Shown: positions 6,874 through 13,836 of the stretch, in pieces
How the letters are laid out: each line of letters opens with the position of its first letter
How positions within the stretch are numbered: position 1 is the stretch's first letter
DNA from: Nitrospirota bacterium
GTDB lineage: Bacteria > Nitrospirota > Nitrospiria > Nitrospirales > UBA8639
Reading direction: 5' to 3'
Assembly: GCA_029879555.1 (NCBI GenBank)
Contig: JAOUQB010000029.1
Coordinates: forward strand, 1-13,836
DNA length: 13,836 nucleotides
Translations under genes and position numbers: made by a program
Notes under the pieces: model-generated
Database searches by the model: none
What the model saw: only the letters and a program-made list of their open reading frames with translations
What the model was told of the DNA's origin: nothing

Positions 6874-8337
6874 TTAAAATGAAAACTGGAGATCAAGGCG
6901 CCCTTCGAATGCTGGATCATTTTCTTCCCGATCAAAAGCCTTACCTGGGATGAAGTAACCAGTTCGCAAACGAAATCGCATATTTTGTATGGCCAAAAAT
7001 CCAACAATCACATCAAATTCCTTGCCGAGGTCCTTGTTGATCCCGGTTGGATCGGCTCTGATATCAAGATCACGAAGGTCTTCTGAATGCCTATTTTGCC
7101 GGTAGTAATGATAGACAAAATCCACGGATGTCCTTGGAAAAGGACGAAATCCAAAGCCGGCCGTATATATATGCAAATTGCTCAGTTCTGGATCTAAGAG
7201 CACTCCATAGTAATCAAAATTGACGACACCCCCGAATTTTCCCGTGTTACTTTGAAACCCGGTCTGACGGAAATTGGTATCAGATCCATTGCTGGGGTTG
7301 GTGTCCCCTGATCCATAGGCAAAGCCAAAGGTGAGGTAGGGTTCAAACAACAGTTTCCTAGCAATATATGTGGTGCCGACATCAATGGCATGTCCTCTTA
7401 TGCTTTGATTTCGTTGGGTACCCCTGACCAGAGAGAAATCAATCCAATAATTTAAGCGGGGTTTGAAAAGAGCTTTCCAAAGTTCAGAACCTGAGACATC
7501 AAACTTGAGTTTTGGCCGTCCATACGAACGAAGCCCGAACCATATGGGATTATCATCGAGGGGGGAACTATCCCTTCTCAGGAGAACGTAACTTCCGAGA
7601 AAGGTTTTTTGTTTGACGGAGCCCAGGCCATAAGTCGATTCAAAGAGAAGGTCCAATTGCTGGTGATGTTGAAAGATATTATCAAAGTATCGGTACCGAT
7701 TCTCTTGATCCAGGATCGGAGTGGAAATTGAACCGGAGAAATGCCAAGGAGCAGGGTCATAAAAGAAGCGAAACCCATCCAATTCATCATTAAGATACCA
7801 TCGACGGGGTTCGAAAAACTGTTGCCGCCCTAATCGAATGGCCGATGGGTGAGAAAGCGGTAGGGGAGCTTGAAGGAAAAATTCCTTGATTTGCACATCC
7901 AATTGATTCAGGGGTTTGACATGTTCCTGAAATGTGAGCTCATCTTGAATACCCAACTCCGTAAAAAGGTAAAAGCCTTTGGGAAACGTCAAGATGAAGT
8001 TAAGGTTCAATTCCGGGGTCCATCGAAAGCGATCCTGTTCTCTGAGCTTGGTCAAGTTGAAATTGTTCTGCCCTGTAAAATCCATACTCAATGCGCCAGT
8101 AAAGGTCAGGAGCGTATTGCCAATGGTTGTTTGCATTTGTGAATCCGGACGAAGCCGTTCGTCGTCTCCCCGAAGGGCGATTGCTTTGGTCTCCTCTACG
8201 ACCTCGGTCAATTCCTGGCCAGGATCGGTTTCTACCATCGGGAGTGTGGAATTGGTTGCTGCAGAACTGTTGGAAGCGGTAGCAACACACAACAAGGTCA
8301 CGCTCATGATGATCGCGATGAAGGTATCTTTGCACAT
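6874..8337 (-). CDS. AlgE-like outer-membrane beta-barrel (alginate export family)
   Basis: From the ATG at 8337 the product is 487 aa and begins with a signal peptide: a short Met-Cys-Lys-Asp start, a hydrophobic stretch (FIAIIMSVTLLCVATA) and a probable cleavage site near SSAA (about 25-27). The frame stays open upstream to 8625, but that extension lies within the ABC transporter gene and would bury the signal peptide, so I reject it. The mature protein has many alternating aromatic/hydrophobic strands and ends in Phe-Ser-Phe, as barrel proteins do. The segment IRLGRQQFFEPRRWYLNDEL followed by DGFRFFYD resembles the alginate-export (AlgE/Alginate_exp) family, and the length is close to AlgE. 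Predicted role: passage of an anionic polysaccharide or other solute across the outer membrane. It begins 19 bases after the ABC exporter gene. Alginate itself is not implied. Confidence 0.72.
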   Translation of the reverse strand: MCKDTFIAIIMSVTLLCVATASNSSAATNSTLPMVETDPGQELTEVVEETKAIALRGDDERLRPDSQMQTTIGNTLLTFTGALSMDFTGQNNFNLTKLREQDRFRWTPELNLNFILTFPKGFYLFTELGIQDELTFQEHVKPLNQLDVQIKEFFLQAPLPLSHPSAIRLGRQQFFEPRRWYLNDELDGFRFFYDPAPWHFSGSISTPILDQENRYRYFDNIFQHHQQLDLLFESTYGLGSVKQKTFLGSYVLLRRDSSPLDDNPIWFGLRSYGRPKLKFDVSGSELWKALFKPRLNYWIDFSLVRGTQRNQSIRGHAIDVGTTYIARKLLFEPYLTFGFAYGSGDTNPSNGSDTNFRQTGFQSNTGKFGGVVNFDYYGVLLDPELSNLHIYTAGFGFRPFPRTSVDFVYHYYRQNRHSEDLRDLDIRADPTGINKDLGKEFDVIVGFLAIQNMRFRLRTGYFIPGKAFDREENDPAFEGRLDLQFSF

Positions 8338-8356
8338 TGATGAATCAATCACGTTC

Positions 8357-10177
8357 TTATCCAACGGGTTGGATGTTCGCTGGTTCTTGTATATCACGCT
8401 GTTGTTGGTAGAGGTTGTAGTAAGACCCGTTCCGCTTAAGAAGATCCCGATGCGTACCCTGTTCGACGATACGCCCACTTTCGAGCACCAAGATTTGATC
8501 AAACTGATCCATGCGGAAAAACTGGTGAGCAATGAATAACGTCGTCTTACCTGTCTGAATTTGAGCAATGGCATCTCGAATGAGAGACGCCGATTCTGGA
8601 TCCACAGCTGAAGTCGGTTCATCAAGAATCAGGATTGAGGGGCGTTTAATAAATGCTCTAGCCAGGCAAATACGCTGTCGTTGTCCGCCAGAGAGCGTGC
8701 TCCCTTTTTCTCCAATAATCGTGTCGTATTGGTTTGGGAGCGTCATGATAAAATCATGAGCATGAGCCTGCTGCGCCGCTTCCTGTACTTCATTCCGAGT
8801 GGCACCTGGCTTTCCATACGAAATATTTTCTTCGATACTGGCTCCAAACAAAACGGTATCTTGGAGGACGATGCCGATCTCGTGTCGCAAGGACTCGCGT
8901 TGGTAGTGCGTGATGTTGACCTTATCGATGCGCACCGACCCTTCTTGGGGGTCGTATAAACGCAACAGCAAGTTGAGGATGGTGGATTTCCCAGCCCCAG
9001 ATTCCCCAATAAGGGCCACTCGTTGCCCGGGATCAATATGAAAAGAAACTTGGTCGAGTACGGTATGATTGTCTTGGTACCCAAATGACACATTTTCAAA
9101 GGTGAGCTCTCCATGTAAATCTTTTGCAATGAGTGCATTGGGAGATTCCTGTATTTCTGGCTCAATTTCTAATATCTCGGCGACTCGCTTCGCACTGACG
9201 GAGGCTTTGGCAAACCGTGCCGAGAGTTTCCCAAGATCGCGAATAGGTTTGAAAAAGCTGCGGACATACGCGACAAAAATAAGAAGATCTCCGGGGTACA
9301 TATGTCCCTTCAACACTTGCCAGGCTCCAAAGAATACGGTCCCGGCCGTCCCAATGGCGCTCATCAAGGCCACAACCGTTGTGACGGCTGCCGTGGTTCT
9401 GGCCGTTTGAATGCTGGCTTCCAAGTTCTCAGAACTTTCACCTTCCAGCCGTTCTTGTTCATAGCCTTGACGGCCAAAGGCTTGGACTAATGAAATTGAA
9501 GAGAGCACCTCATTGATTCGGGAATTAATCTTTCCCTCCTGGCGGCGTTGGGTTCTCACGGATGTCAGGATTTTTTTATTAAGAAAAAAGAGAATACCCC
9601 CTAGTAACGGGAGGGTCACCAACACGATTAAGCTTAGCTGCCAACTCAAGCTAAACATAATGATGAACATGCCAAGAAACATGAGAACATGAGAAAAGGC
9701 CTTCAATGACCAATCGGTAAAGGCGTCTTTTAAGGTATTGGTATCGCCGGAAAATTTGGTCAAAATTTCCCCAGTAGGAACACGGTGGTGATAGGACAGG
9801 GAAAGGCGTTGGAGGTGGGCGAATAATTCCCGTCGAAGGACATAGACTAATTCATGTCCAATTTTTGTGGTCGTATAGATTTGGTAATACGATAAACTTC
9901 CTCCCAAAATTGCGAGGAGGGCAATGACGCCTGAGACAACAAGAATAGGCAGAAACGATCCGCTTTGGAAAAAGTTCGTGAGGAACCCTAGTGAAGGAGG
10001 CAATGGATGCGAAAGAAGGATATAGTCGATGACGATTTTTAAAGGCCATGGAGCGAGTAATTGGGTCACGGTCACACCGACGAGGCAGAGCGCGGCGAGA
10101 CCGATCGTTCCTTTGACTCCTCGAAGATGTCCGAGAATAATAACTTTGAGTTTATGAGAAGGTGCCATAGCCAACAT
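8357..10177 (-). CDS. MsbA-type ABC exporter half-transporter
   Basis: The 606-residue product has a membrane domain (about 20-320, with hydrophobic segments near 24-45, 76-96, 160-200 and 265-310) fused to an ATPase domain (about 355-590). The ATPase motifs are complete: Walker A GESGAGKST (391-399), Q-loop Gln439 (VLQDTVLFG), signature LSGGQRQR (495-502), Walker B LILDEP (516-521) and switch His551 (FIAHQ). It should act as a homodimer exporting a lipid-linked or hydrophobic substrate, as MsbA/LipA-type exporters do; drug or peptide export is an alternative. Its ATG shares a base with the TAA of the upstream glycosyltransferase gene (TAATG), implying translational coupling, which argues for a glycan-linked substrate. 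A second in-frame ATG at residue 4 is possible. The outer-membrane barrel follows 19 bases later. Confidence 0.93.
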   Translation of the reverse strand: MLAMAPSHKLKVIILGHLRGVKGTIGLAALCLVGVTVTQLLAPWPLKIVIDYILLSHPLPPSLGFLTNFFQSGSFLPILVVSGVIALLAILGGSLSYYQIYTTTKIGHELVYVLRRELFAHLQRLSLSYHHRVPTGEILTKFSGDTNTLKDAFTDWSLKAFSHVLMFLGMFIIMFSLSWQLSLIVLVTLPLLGGILFFLNKKILTSVRTQRRQEGKINSRINEVLSSISLVQAFGRQGYEQERLEGESSENLEASIQTARTTAAVTTVVALMSAIGTAGTVFFGAWQVLKGHMYPGDLLIFVAYVRSFFKPIRDLGKLSARFAKASVSAKRVAEILEIEPEIQESPNALIAKDLHGELTFENVSFGYQDNHTVLDQVSFHIDPGQRVALIGESGAGKSTILNLLLRLYDPQEGSVRIDKVNITHYQRESLRHEIGIVLQDTVLFGASIEENISYGKPGATRNEVQEAAQQAHAHDFIMTLPNQYDTIIGEKGSTLSGGQRQRICLARAFIKRPSILILDEPTSAVDPESASLIRDAIAQIQTGKTTLFIAHQFFRMDQFDQILVLESGRIVEQGTHRDLLKRNGSYYNLYQQQRDIQEPANIQPVG

Positions 10178-12192
10178 TAAGCACGTCCCACCGGTAAAAG
10201 GTGTTGCTCAGTGTGCATAAGGGTTTGGAATGTATAAAATGCAATATTTGGCCACCGGTTCAATTCACACAACAGTTGATCGAGAAATCCAAAAGATTCC
10301 GTATTCATCACCTTGTGGTGTAGGAGAATACCGATGACTGGCAACTCTTCAAATTGATCCAGAAGGAGCCTGACGATGTCCTCAGGATTTTTCATTTCGG
10401 CTCCACCTTTCCAGGTAAAGAGGTCAAGAGAGGTCGAGATTTCGGTAAAGGCAAAATCGGTGATGGGTTGTCTCCCTCGATCCTTTGAAAGAATATGGAA
10501 CCCCAGTGCATCAAGGGCCTGAAAGGTATCGGACGTGCAACGATTCCATGGTGGAGTAAAGACAGGAAAAAATCTCATCGGGAAAATTGTTTCTAAAATG
10601 GTTTTTCCCCTGCTGATATCTTCCAGCTGTTCCTGGAAATTTCGACTGGGCCCAAACTCACATTTCCTTCCCTCCCGTTCATGGTTCCTATGAGACCAGC
10701 CATGTTGGTTGAGGCTCACCAAGTCTGGATTCACCCGATTGAAATCTTTGAGGACTCGAATGCCGCCCTCTGTTAAGGTGTTCGGAATAATTTGAAGGTT
10801 CATCGGGACAGTCCGAGAGAGGGTAATATCCAATAAATGTCGAAGAGACTCTTCATCCTCATCAATGTCATCATCTCGTAAAAATAGTGGGATGACGCTC
10901 CTGGTTAGGGATAGCCGTTCTAACCCGTTCTGAAGGGTGCGTAACCATGTCGGACTCAGGCTGTGGTCTGATGGGGCAGAAGCGTGTAACCGGGAGGAAA
11001 AAGGAGCGGGCTTGAACTCCTTGTGAAGAATGTCATGTACAGAGGCCGATGTGTTCTCAGCTCCTTGGATATTGAGAGAAAAATTTTCAGGATGGTGTGG
11101 CCTGTTGAGGACAACCTGGATTTTTTCCAGGAGATAATCCGGGTTTAATTTGTGAGGATCTAATCCCATGACGATTCCCCGTTCCTCAAGCTTTCTGGTT
11201 CGGATGCGTTGTTCTTCATTTCCTCTTCCCATAAAAGGAAGAACAAGAGCTCGAATACCAGAAGAGACGATGTTCATGCAGGTGTTGTAGCCAGCCATGC
11301 TGATTGAGAGATCGGCCTTTTGTAAATACGCGAGAAAGTGACTGGTGTAGCGTTGAAGAGTCACATGAGATGTTCCGTTCACGTGCGTCTGTAATTGTTG
11401 GAACTGAAACTCAGGCATATAGGGTCCGGCAAAAATGACCATTCGGTGAGAGAGAAAAGAGTTCATCCGCTCACTCGTCGTCAGAGCGCATTCCACGAAC
11501 TCGTACCCCACTCGGCCCCCTCCAATGCTCACAATGATCAAAGGGGTTCCTTTCGGATCCTTGGGGAGGTGTTCAAGAGGTTCTGTTGAAGGACGGGCGA
11601 GGGGTTGTGAAACAAAACCCGTGTAGTGGAGGTCACAAGCAAGAGACGTTCTTTGTGAAAATGTTTCGTCCAAGGATTGAAATTTCGGATCGGAGTGAAC
11701 GAGGAGGAGGTCGAAATATCGGTTGATCAGTCCCACTACCCACTCTTCATGCCTTGTTTGATCTGACTTGCTCACAAGGATATCCCTCAGACTACAGACG
11801 ACTTTGGTTGTTCCTCCCATAAGCCGTATTCTTGCCAGAAGGGGAACTAATTCATACGCAAAGCGTTTTCTCCCAAAGGGAAAAAGTTCCACAATAAGAA
11901 CGTCAGGCCGAATGCGATCGAATTCGTCAAGGATGAGATTCAGCCGTGTGCGTTGTATCTCTTCTAAGGGAATGGTGGCATCAACTCCCTGTAAGCCCTC
12001 AAACTCCGAATCAGATTGAAGGGGAGGAAGGTTGATGAGATGAACCCCAGGGGGAATTGGGACATCTGGTGTAAGCTCCCCACCATTGAGAAAATAGACT
12101 TCAAAATCACGCAATGCCCGCACAATTTCGAGACTGCGGACGACATGGCCCATTCCTAAAACATGTTGGCAATAAAACATGACTTTTTTCAT
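10177..12192 (-). CDS. Glycosyltransferase (GT28/MurG-like) - NodB-like polysaccharide deacetylase fusion
   Basis: Residues 1 to about 390 form a GT-B glycosyltransferase: MFYCQHVLGMGHVVRSLEIV at the N-terminus, IVSIGGGRVGYE (220-231), and a nucleotide-sugar binding C-lobe with DLSISMAGYNTCMNIVSSG (294-312) and LPFMGRGNEEQRIRT (318-332). It resembles the predicted glycosyltransferases related to MurG. Residues about 430-660 resemble a carbohydrate-esterase-4 deacetylase: LFLRDDDID (437-445) carries the paired Asp, QHGWSHRNHE (496-505) gives the HxxxH metal ligands His497 and His501, and FTPPWN (545-550) matches the active-site Arg/Pro loop region. There is no signal peptide, so the deacetylase part should be cytoplasmic, acting on the sugar donor or on the glycosylated product. 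The start has a good ribosome site and lies 7 bases after the upstream kinase gene; the stop overlaps the ABC exporter start. Confidence 0.85.
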   Translation of the reverse strand: MKKVMFYCQHVLGMGHVVRSLEIVRALRDFEVYFLNGGELTPDVPIPPGVHLINLPPLQSDSEFEGLQGVDATIPLEEIQRTRLNLILDEFDRIRPDVLIVELFPFGRKRFAYELVPLLARIRLMGGTTKVVCSLRDILVSKSDQTRHEEWVVGLINRYFDLLLVHSDPKFQSLDETFSQRTSLACDLHYTGFVSQPLARPSTEPLEHLPKDPKGTPLIIVSIGGGRVGYEFVECALTTSERMNSFLSHRMVIFAGPYMPEFQFQQLQTHVNGTSHVTLQRYTSHFLAYLQKADLSISMAGYNTCMNIVSSGIRALVLPFMGRGNEEQRIRTRKLEERGIVMGLDPHKLNPDYLLEKIQVVLNRPHHPENFSLNIQGAENTSASVHDILHKEFKPAPFSSRLHASAPSDHSLSPTWLRTLQNGLERLSLTRSVIPLFLRDDDIDEDEESLRHLLDITLSRTVPMNLQIIPNTLTEGGIRVLKDFNRVNPDLVSLNQHGWSHRNHEREGRKCEFGPSRNFQEQLEDISRGKTILETIFPMRFFPVFTPPWNRCTSDTFQALDALGFHILSKDRGRQPITDFAFTEISTSLDLFTWKGGAEMKNPEDIVRLLLDQFEELPVIGILLHHKVMNTESFGFLDQLLCELNRWPNIAFYTFQTLMHTEQHLLPVGRA

Positions 12193-12196
12193 GGCA

Positions 12197-12201
12197 CCCT
12201 C
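12197..12201 (-). promoter_or_regulatory. Ribosome binding site of the glycosyltransferase-deacetylase gene
   Basis: On the minus strand GAGGG sits 4 bases before the ATG at 12192 and overlaps the TGA stop of the upstream kinase gene (12200-12202). Termination of one gene therefore delivers ribosomes to the start of the next, supporting one operon and fixing this start. Confidence 0.7.
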
Positions 12202-13582
12202 ATATTCCTGTTGCCAGTGAAAAGGTGGTTGAACAATGTATCTCTCTTAATGAACCTTCGCAGGCAAGGGTCAGAAAGTATTCCATTCTTTGAAGGTCTG
12301 GTGATGGGGGTTGAAGGAATTCCCGACAGGCTTTTCGCATGAAGTGAATTCTCATATGCCAATCCAATCTCTCCGGTGAAACCTCCCACGAAACATGGTT
12401 GGCATAGGCCCGACAAAACGCCATAGACATGTCCTGAATACAGTCTGGGGTGTAATCATAAAAATGCAATTGAGCCATAAAGTCCGCCACATCTTGGAGG
12501 GGATCCCCAAAGGCCAAGTCATCGAAATCAAACAGGGCAATTCTGTCTTCAGAAACAAGCAACTGTTCGGCATGGAAATCCCCATGTATGACAGTTTCCC
12601 GGATCGAAGGAAAACATGCCGCTCGTTCCTCTAAGGTTGCGAGACAGGTTTCGAGTGAATCCTGACGTTCTGGGCAATGTCGATAAATTTTCCCAAGCCG
12701 TTTTCGCGCCTCCTGCAGTTGATTGGGCACGCTCATCTTCCGAGGCATGCTCAAGGGGCTCATATGGAATCGGGCCAATCCTTTCCCCACGAGTGTCATC
12801 AGATTATGGAAGGTCGTTGGGTTGAGCACCTCTAAAAGGGAACGGCCTGGCACAGAAGGTTGCCAGATCGTGTTGATGGCGCTGTTCAATCCAAGGGGTT
12901 TGGGGACGAAAAACCCATCAGGGTGCTTGAGGGCTTGTTCGGCGAAGAATTGGGTTCGTTCGTAAATCCCCTCACATTGTCCATCTGGAAACGCCTTTGC
13001 GTAGATCGTAATGGGTCGTGAAGAGGAAGGGGTATGGACAAGGAGGTCGTACCGTAGGGTACAGCGTAATTCCGGTTTATAACGAACCACGTGAACGCCC
13101 AGGACGCTGAGAGTGTGTGATGAAAATGTATCGATGCCACTATCTTGCTGGAACGGCAGAAGGTCTTGAACGTGTTGTCGGTCCACAAGACTTGGTAGGT
13201 GCCATAATTGTGGATCATTGGGAAAAGCCCAGAGAATCAAGTCCCATTCAGGCAGATGAACGAGTGGTTCACCGAAAAGTGGCGGAGTGAGAACTCGGGC
13301 CGGAAGGCTGTCGAAAATTTTTTGGCTGCGACCGTCAAGGTATGCTTTGCCGTAAAGCTTCAATTGGCCTTGTTTTTGAGTGGATGGTTCAAAGACCTCC
13401 AGGATATACCCCACTCCAAGAGAGGCCTTCCGTTGAAATCCTTCTTTGAACGATTTTTTAAAGAGAAGGTGTTCAATTTCGCATGATGATATCAGCAGAT
13501 TTCCATTTGAGAAATCTGGAAGACGTGATTGAAGCACCTCCTTCATCCTGTAGGGATCACGAATGAATTGAAACGGTTCCAT
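12200..13582 (-). CDS. Phosphotransferase of the aminoglycoside-phosphotransferase (APH) fold
   Basis: The 460-residue product ends in a recognisable APH kinase C-lobe: VIHGDFHAEQLLV (331-343) is the catalytic loop with His333 and Asp335, but Gln340 stands where Asn is usual; FDFDDLAFGDPLQDVADF (351-368) supplies the metal-binding Asp352 and the following conserved acidic turn. Before it are two similar segments, QLKLYGKAYLDGRSQKIF (73-90) and ITIYAKAFPDGQCEGIY (191-207), each with the strand-Lys-Ala pattern of a kinase N-lobe, suggesting duplication of the N-terminal half. Likely activity is ATP-dependent phosphorylation of a small hydroxyl compound such as a sugar; the substrate is unknown. 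It precedes and is tightly coupled to the glycosyltransferase-deacetylase gene, so a sugar-related role fits better than antibiotic resistance. No convincing ribosome site precedes the ATG at 13582; GGTGGG lies rather far upstream, and Met13 is an alternative start. Confidence 0.82.
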   Translation of the reverse strand: MEPFQFIRDPYRMKEVLQSRLPDFSNGNLLISSCEIEHLLFKKSFKEGFQRKASLGVGYILEVFEPSTQKQGQLKLYGKAYLDGRSQKIFDSLPARVLTPPLFGEPLVHLPEWDLILWAFPNDPQLWHLPSLVDRQHVQDLLPFQQDSGIDTFSSHTLSVLGVHVVRYKPELRCTLRYDLLVHTPSSSRPITIYAKAFPDGQCEGIYERTQFFAEQALKHPDGFFVPKPLGLNSAINTIWQPSVPGRSLLEVLNPTTFHNLMTLVGKGLARFHMSPLSMPRKMSVPNQLQEARKRLGKIYRHCPERQDSLETCLATLEERAACFPSIRETVIHGDFHAEQLLVSEDRIALFDFDDLAFGDPLQDVADFMAQLHFYDYTPDCIQDMSMAFCRAYANHVSWEVSPERLDWHMRIHFMRKACREFLQPPSPDLQRMEYFLTLACEGSLREIHCSTTFSLATGI

Positions 13583-13646
13583 CGTTACGGATTATTTCCC
13601 ACCAAATAAAAAACATTTCTCAGGCACTGTCTTGAGGAATTGAGGG

Positions 13647-13836
13647 TTAACATGGACTGGCCTTTTCTAGGAGACATTGTTGAGCCTGTTCTAGGCATTG
13701 TGTGGCTCGGAGCACCCCATCAATGTGAATTTTTCCTAGAGCACGGAGTGCTTTGGCTAACCACTTCTGGGCACGATAGGCATGAAGGAGAGAGTCGTGT
13801 AAGGGGGGAGCGACGGATTCATGTCCTCTTCGAAAG
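13647..13836 (-). CDS. C-terminal end of an unrecognised helical protein (5' end outside window)
   Basis: On the minus strand the frame is open from the window edge (first complete codon at 13835) to a TAA at 13647-13649, giving 62 residues. They are Leu/Ala/Gln-rich and look alpha-helical (LLHAYRAQKWLAKALRALGK, then VLRATQCLEQAQQCLLEK). I do not recognise the family. The gene lies 64 bases before the kinase gene on the same strand and could belong to the same transcription unit; no clear terminator separates them. The opposite strand is also open from an ATG at 13652, but that translation looks less protein-like. Confidence 0.5.
   Translation of the reverse strand, partial: FRRGHESVAPPLHDSLLHAYRAQKWLAKALRALGKIHIDGVLRATQCLEQAQQCLLEKASPC

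Noticed and set aside
7979..8539. 186-codon open frame on the plus strand
   Set aside because: It runs antisense across the 3' end of the ABC exporter and the 5' part of the outer-membrane protein, both well supported; no recognisable domain and no promoter or ribosome site.
8338..8625. N-terminal extension of the outer-membrane protein frame to an ATG at 8625
   Set aside because: It lies wholly or mostly inside the ABC transporter gene, looks unlike protein-coding sequence, and would bury the clear signal peptide that starts at the ATG at 8337.
12200..13582. Antibiotic resistance by the APH-like gene
   Set aside because: The fold is shared with many sugar, choline and homoserine kinases; operon coupling with glycan genes and the variant catalytic loop give no support for resistance.
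13652..13836. Open frame on the plus strand at the right edge
   Set aside because: Its translation is mixed and rich in isolated Trp/His/Gly/Arg without secondary-structure pattern, while the opposite strand gives a regular helical sequence on the same strand as the neighbouring cluster. Not excluded, since both frames are cut by the window edge.

Overview
The window reads as a chromosomal segment of a Gram-negative bacterium: it has a beta-barrel outer-membrane protein with a signal peptide, a GlnD/PII nitrogen-control gene and a two-domain glutamine-dependent NAD synthetase. Base composition by eye is a little under 50% GC. The gene mix is compatible with Nitrospirota or a similar lineage, but this is a guess; no rRNA or other marker gene is present. 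I see no tRNA, rRNA, IS element, phage gene or CRISPR array.

Left part (1-5121, plus strand), nitrogen/NAD control. The 3' end of a GAF-ANTAR regulator gene (1-405) is followed by a 171-base gap that is dense with regulatory structure. It holds a near-consensus sigma70 promoter (TTGAAG, 17 bases, TATAAT; 451-479). Two stem-loops follow, each with a six-base loop carrying A at position 1 and G at position 4 (490-507 and 530-545). The second stem-loop shares bases 541-545 with the 5' arm of a strong intrinsic terminator (540-576). The terminator's T-run ends exactly at the ATG of nadE (577-2379), and its 3' arm contains the best ribosome binding site for nadE. glnD (2425-5121) follows 45 bases later. 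This is the architecture expected of an ANTAR-responsive antitermination leader, lying directly beside a gene for an ANTAR protein, and it would control nadE-glnD. It is the most notable item in the window.

Right part (5075-13836, minus strand), a probable cell-surface glycan or glycoconjugate cluster. In transcription order: the C-terminal tail of an unknown helical protein (13647-13836); an aminoglycoside-phosphotransferase-fold kinase with what looks like a duplicated N-terminal half (12200-13582); a fusion of a GT28/MurG-like glycosyltransferase with a NodB-like polysaccharide deacetylase (10177-12192); an MsbA-type ABC exporter half-transporter (8357-10177); an AlgE-like (alginate export family) outer-membrane beta-barrel (6874-8337); and a fusion of a nucleotidylyltransferase with an APH-fold kinase (5075-6757). 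The first four complete genes are 7 bases apart, overlapping by 1 base, and 19 bases apart, so they look like one operon. The last gene follows a 116-base gap and may be co-transcribed or separate. It converges on glnD with a 47-base coding overlap. Together the genes suggest sugar activation by phosphorylation and nucleotidyl transfer, glycosyl transfer with deacetylation, inner-membrane export and outer-membrane passage, but the product is unknown.
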